62,464 bases of DNA from an uncultured bacterium (GTDB lineage: Bacteria; Actinomycetota; Coriobacteriia; Coriobacteriales; Coriobacteriaceae), in the NCBI GenBank assembly GCA_905216145.1, contig CAJMST010000011.1, positions 1 through 62,464 on the forward strand, written 5' to 3'. The translations under genes and the position numbers were made by a program. This document shows positions 60,128 through 62,464 of the stretch, one piece after another. Position 1 is the first letter of the stretch. The number at the start of each line of letters is the position of its first letter. A model generated the notes under the pieces. The model made no database searches. It was not told the DNA's origin and worked only from the letters and a program-made list of their open reading frames with translations.

Positions 60128-62464
60128 CTACACGTCCCTCCTTACAAACGTTCCTTCGTGGTTATACGAGCAGCGCGCATGCGCGGCCTGAGCCGACGTC
60201 GGATCGACGGCAGCCACGACGCCCGCCTCGAGCTCGCGCAGGCGCTCGGCAATTCCGGCCTCCACGCGGTCGAGCAGCGCATCGAAGTCCATGTTGCCGC
60301 CCTCGCCCGGGAAGCCCTTCTTAAGGCCCGGAATACGACCGTCGCCGCGCTCCTCCTCGAGCAGCTCGTCACTCGCGGCGCCGCGCAGCGCCGGCTTGCC
60401 GCCCTTGGTCGAAAAGTAGAGCGCCGCGCGCGTGTTCAAGTCCAGCGCCCGCCGCATGGCCTGCGCGTAGATGAGCGTCTGGGTATGCGACGGCAACCAA
60501 CGCGGGTCGTCGGCGGGCACCGCGCCCGTCTTCTCGTCGAACACCGTGGGGTCGGCGAGCTTAAACTCCTCAACGCCCGTGCGGTGCTTGTAGTCGATCA
60601 CGACGGCGCGGTTCTCGGCATCCACATCCACGCGGTCGATGCGCCCGCCGAGCGGCCAGCCGGCATACTCAACGTTAAGATCGTTAAAGGCAAACTCAAG
60701 GTAGCGCGGAGCAAAAGGAGTCAGCGCCTCGGCTTCATAGGCAAGCACGCCCTCCAGCTGCGGCAAGATCTCGGCCACCTGGCGCTCCTCCACCGGAGAG
60801 AGCGGCACGAGCGGGCCCTCGGTACCGCGCTTGCCGGCGTGCTCGGCCAGGGTCTCGTCGAAGACCTCGCGCAGCAGCTCCTGTGCGCGCGGAAAGTTCA
60901 TGGGCGTCACGCGCTCCATACCTTCCTGCGGCAGGCGAGCATGCAGGTGCTCCAACACGTCGTGTACAAAGTTGCCCTTCTCCATGTTGCCAAAGCCCGC
61001 ATCGATAGACTGGGGTTTTACGCGATAGGACACAAACCAGCACAGCGGACAGGTGGAATAGGCCTCGATCTGCGAGGCGGACGTTAAACGCGGCACGAGC
61101 GGCGCATCCTCGCCCTCACCATCGCGGCGGCGCAAAACCAGATACGGCACGGCCTCGGCGCTCAGATGCTGAGGGGCTTCGCATGCGACCCGCTTGCGCT
61201 CGAGCCCTTCGCCGGCGGCGGGGTCGAAGTCCCTTACGATATCGCCCTCGCCCACGCACGTCGCCTTAGCGGCGCCGGTGACCTTGTCGGCGTCAGCGGC
61301 TTTGTCGGTGCCAGCGGCCTTGGCGGCGCCGATGACCTTGTCGGCGTCAGCGGCCTTGGCGTGCGCGCGCAACTCGGTCCACACGGCAGCCGGATAGCAC
61401 TCGCGCGCCTGACGGTCGTGGGTCACGCGGGCAAGCACAACGGAGCCGCGCGCAGCCTGCATCGCACGCCCAAAGCGCACGCGCAGCAGGGCGGCGGGCT
61501 CAAGCGTCACGCCGCCGCGATCCAGCTCTTCCGTCAACGTGGCCAACGGGCCCTCCTCATGTGAGAGCGGATAACTGTCCAGGTCGACATCGGCAAACAG
61601 CACCGCATCGTAGCTGTTGGGACGCAGCGCCGCCGCATCGGCAAGCGAAACAAAGTGCACCTGGGCACGCGGTGTGCGGTCGACCTCGTAGGTCTCGTAA
61701 TCGTAGGCGGTGCTGCGCTTATCCACCTTAGTGCGGACGCCGTCGAGCACGGGCACGGTAGCCGCCTGCGACACGTCGAGCGCGCGGGCGTCGTTCATAA
61801 GGATGTCGATAGCATGGCGCAGCAGGGCAGTCTCAGCCTGGCGACGGGCCTGGCCGTCGAGACCGCCAAACGCGCGATCGGGCAGCGCCTCGGCAACCGC
61901 GAGCATGGCCTTGAGCGCCGTCACGGGCTTGTCACGCCATAGCGCTTGGAACACGTCCGAGACCACGCACGGCACGTTCTTAAACCAGTTCTGGTCGCCG
62001 GCCGCCTTGCGCGCACCCCTCACCTGACCCTGTACGCTCTGCAGCAGGCTCTTGACGCCCGCGGTGGTCTTGCTGCGTGACAGGCGCATGTTCTTATCGA
62101 AGGCTCGCGCGCTGGCGGCATCGGCGCCCGAAAGCGGACTGTAGATCCAGTCGGTAAGCTCCGGGGCGGGCCACCACTCGGTCTTGGAGGCGCTGCCCTC
62201 ATCGGCGGCCTTCATGCGCTCGATCAGGTTAGCAAGTGCCGTGAACTGCCTGCCCGCGATGGATTGGGAAAACGCCGTGAACTCGGTCGTCTCGGCCGCA
62301 ATGTGGCGCGCCGCCAAACGGGCAGCAAGCTCGCCGAACAACTGGGGCGCCCGGGCGGACACCACGAGCACGCGCGCAGGATCGGCGGGTGCCGCAGCGC
62401 CGTCGCGCGGTGCGGCACCCTCGCGCGCCTTTACCAACTTATCAAGAGCATTCGCATAGGCATA
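60128..62464 (-). CDS. addB: AddB-like helicase-nuclease subunit, 3' part only
   Basis: The last 779 codons of a gene that runs off the right end of the window; the frame stays open to base 62464 (reading YAYANALDKLVKAREG). The C-terminal nuclease domain is clear: RIDRVDVDAENRAVVIDYKHRTG has the catalytic Asp and Lys. The STCPLCWF motif (near residue 485 of the visible part) gives two of the cysteines expected for the AddB iron-sulfur cluster, but the C-terminus has only one more (ARCSYNHEG) where three are usual. The pairing with addA supports AddB. The window end prevents a check of the N-terminal Walker motif. Confidence 0.85.
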   Translation of the reverse strand, partial: YAYANALDKLVKAREGAAPRDGAAAPADPARVLVVSARAPQLFGELAARLAARHIAAETTEFTAFSQSIAGRQFTALANLIERMKAADEGSASKTEWWPAPELTDWIYSPLSGADAASARAFDKNMRLSRSKTTAGVKSLLQSVQGQVRGARKAAGDQNWFKNVPCVVSDVFQALWRDKPVTALKAMLAVAEALPDRAFGGLDGQARRQAETALLRHAIDILMNDARALDVSQAATVPVLDGVRTKVDKRSTAYDYETYEVDRTPRAQVHFVSLADAAALRPNSYDAVLFADVDLDSYPLSHEEGPLATLTEELDRGGVTLEPAALLRVRFGRAMQAARGSVVLARVTHDRQARECYPAAVWTELRAHAKAADADKVIGAAKAAGTDKAADADKVTGAAKATCVGEGDIVRDFDPAAGEGLERKRVACEAPQHLSAEAVPYLVLRRRDGEGEDAPLVPRLTSASQIEAYSTCPLCWFVSYRVKPQSIDAGFGNMEKGNFVHDVLEHLHARLPQEGMERVTPMNFPRAQELLREVFDETLAEHAGKRGTEGPLVPLSPVEERQVAEILPQLEGVLAYEAEALTPFAPRYLEFAFNDLNVEYAGWPLGGRIDRVDVDAENRAVVIDYKHRTGVEEFKLADPTVFDEKTGAVPADDPRWLPSHTQTLIYAQAMRRALDLNTRAALYFSTKGGKPALRGAASDELLEEERGDGRIPGLKKGFPGEGGNMDFDALLDRVEAGIAERLRELEAGVVAAVDPTSAQAAHARCSYNHEGTFVRRDV

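Noticed and set aside
57881..61087. 1068-aa plus-strand ORF opposite addAB
   Set aside because: Antisense shadow with His/Arg/Leu/Gly-rich composition; addA and addB on the other strand carry clear motifs.
1..62464. tRNA, rRNA, IS element or prophage
   Set aside because: No cloverleaf with a conserved T-arm, no rRNA-like stretch, no transposase and no phage structural gene was recognised; the only recombinase belongs to the hsdS cluster.

Overview
The window is a 62.5-kb piece of a high-GC chromosome from an anaerobic actinobacterium of the class Coriobacteriia, most likely Collinsella or a close relative. The evidence is the GC-rich codon use, the GTG and TTG starts behind good Shine-Dalgarno sites, the gene repertoire (class III fructose bisphosphatase, superoxide reductase, formate-THF ligase, C69 dipeptidase, many Lys/Ser/Asp-rich surface proteins) and short structured intergenic repeats. 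I could run no database search, so the genus is an inference. No rRNA, tRNA, CRISPR array, IS transposase or prophage was recognised.

Layout. 0-11.8 kb is housekeeping: queuosine synthesis (queA, queH), a divergent methionyl-tRNA synthetase, an RsmB/NSUN methyltransferase, a TIM-barrel protein, DegV, Fbp and two tandem GtrA proteins. 11.9-17 kb holds two DUF4430 (transcobalamin-like) surface proteins behind a cobalamin riboswitch. 17-22.6 kb carries a UbiB-type kinase with a phasin-like partner, a C69 peptidase, and folD-fchA; this FolD lacks the cyclohydrolase residues that FchA would replace. 23-35.1 kb is an accessory, defence-like region: a lipoprotein, a YhcG-type nuclease, an ADP-ribosylglycohydrolase, small ORFs and a type I restriction-modification system (hsdR, hsdM, a half-length hsdS, an inverted full-length hsdS, a tyrosine recombinase and a silent hsdS cassette).

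The hsdS cluster is the most striking system. Four copies of a 14-bp quasi-palindrome in alternating orientation sit at equivalent points of the hsdS genes. Inversion would join the half hsdS in frame to either of two alternative C-terminal target-recognition halves, with stop codons preserved in the a/b case. The locus looks like a phase-variable DNA methylation switch, seen here with the hsdRM-linked gene in its truncated state.

35.2-62.5 kb: zinc-ribbon membrane proteins, a CDF transporter, formate-THF ligase (which completes an Fhs-FchA-FolD one-carbon route with the 21-kb genes), ruvCAB with a LexA-type box upstream, an NAD-synthetase-like protein that has lost both active sites, superoxide reductase, a SWIM/SNF2 helicase, dnaE, and addA with the 3' part of addB (cut by the window end). 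Several palindromic repeats lie between these genes.
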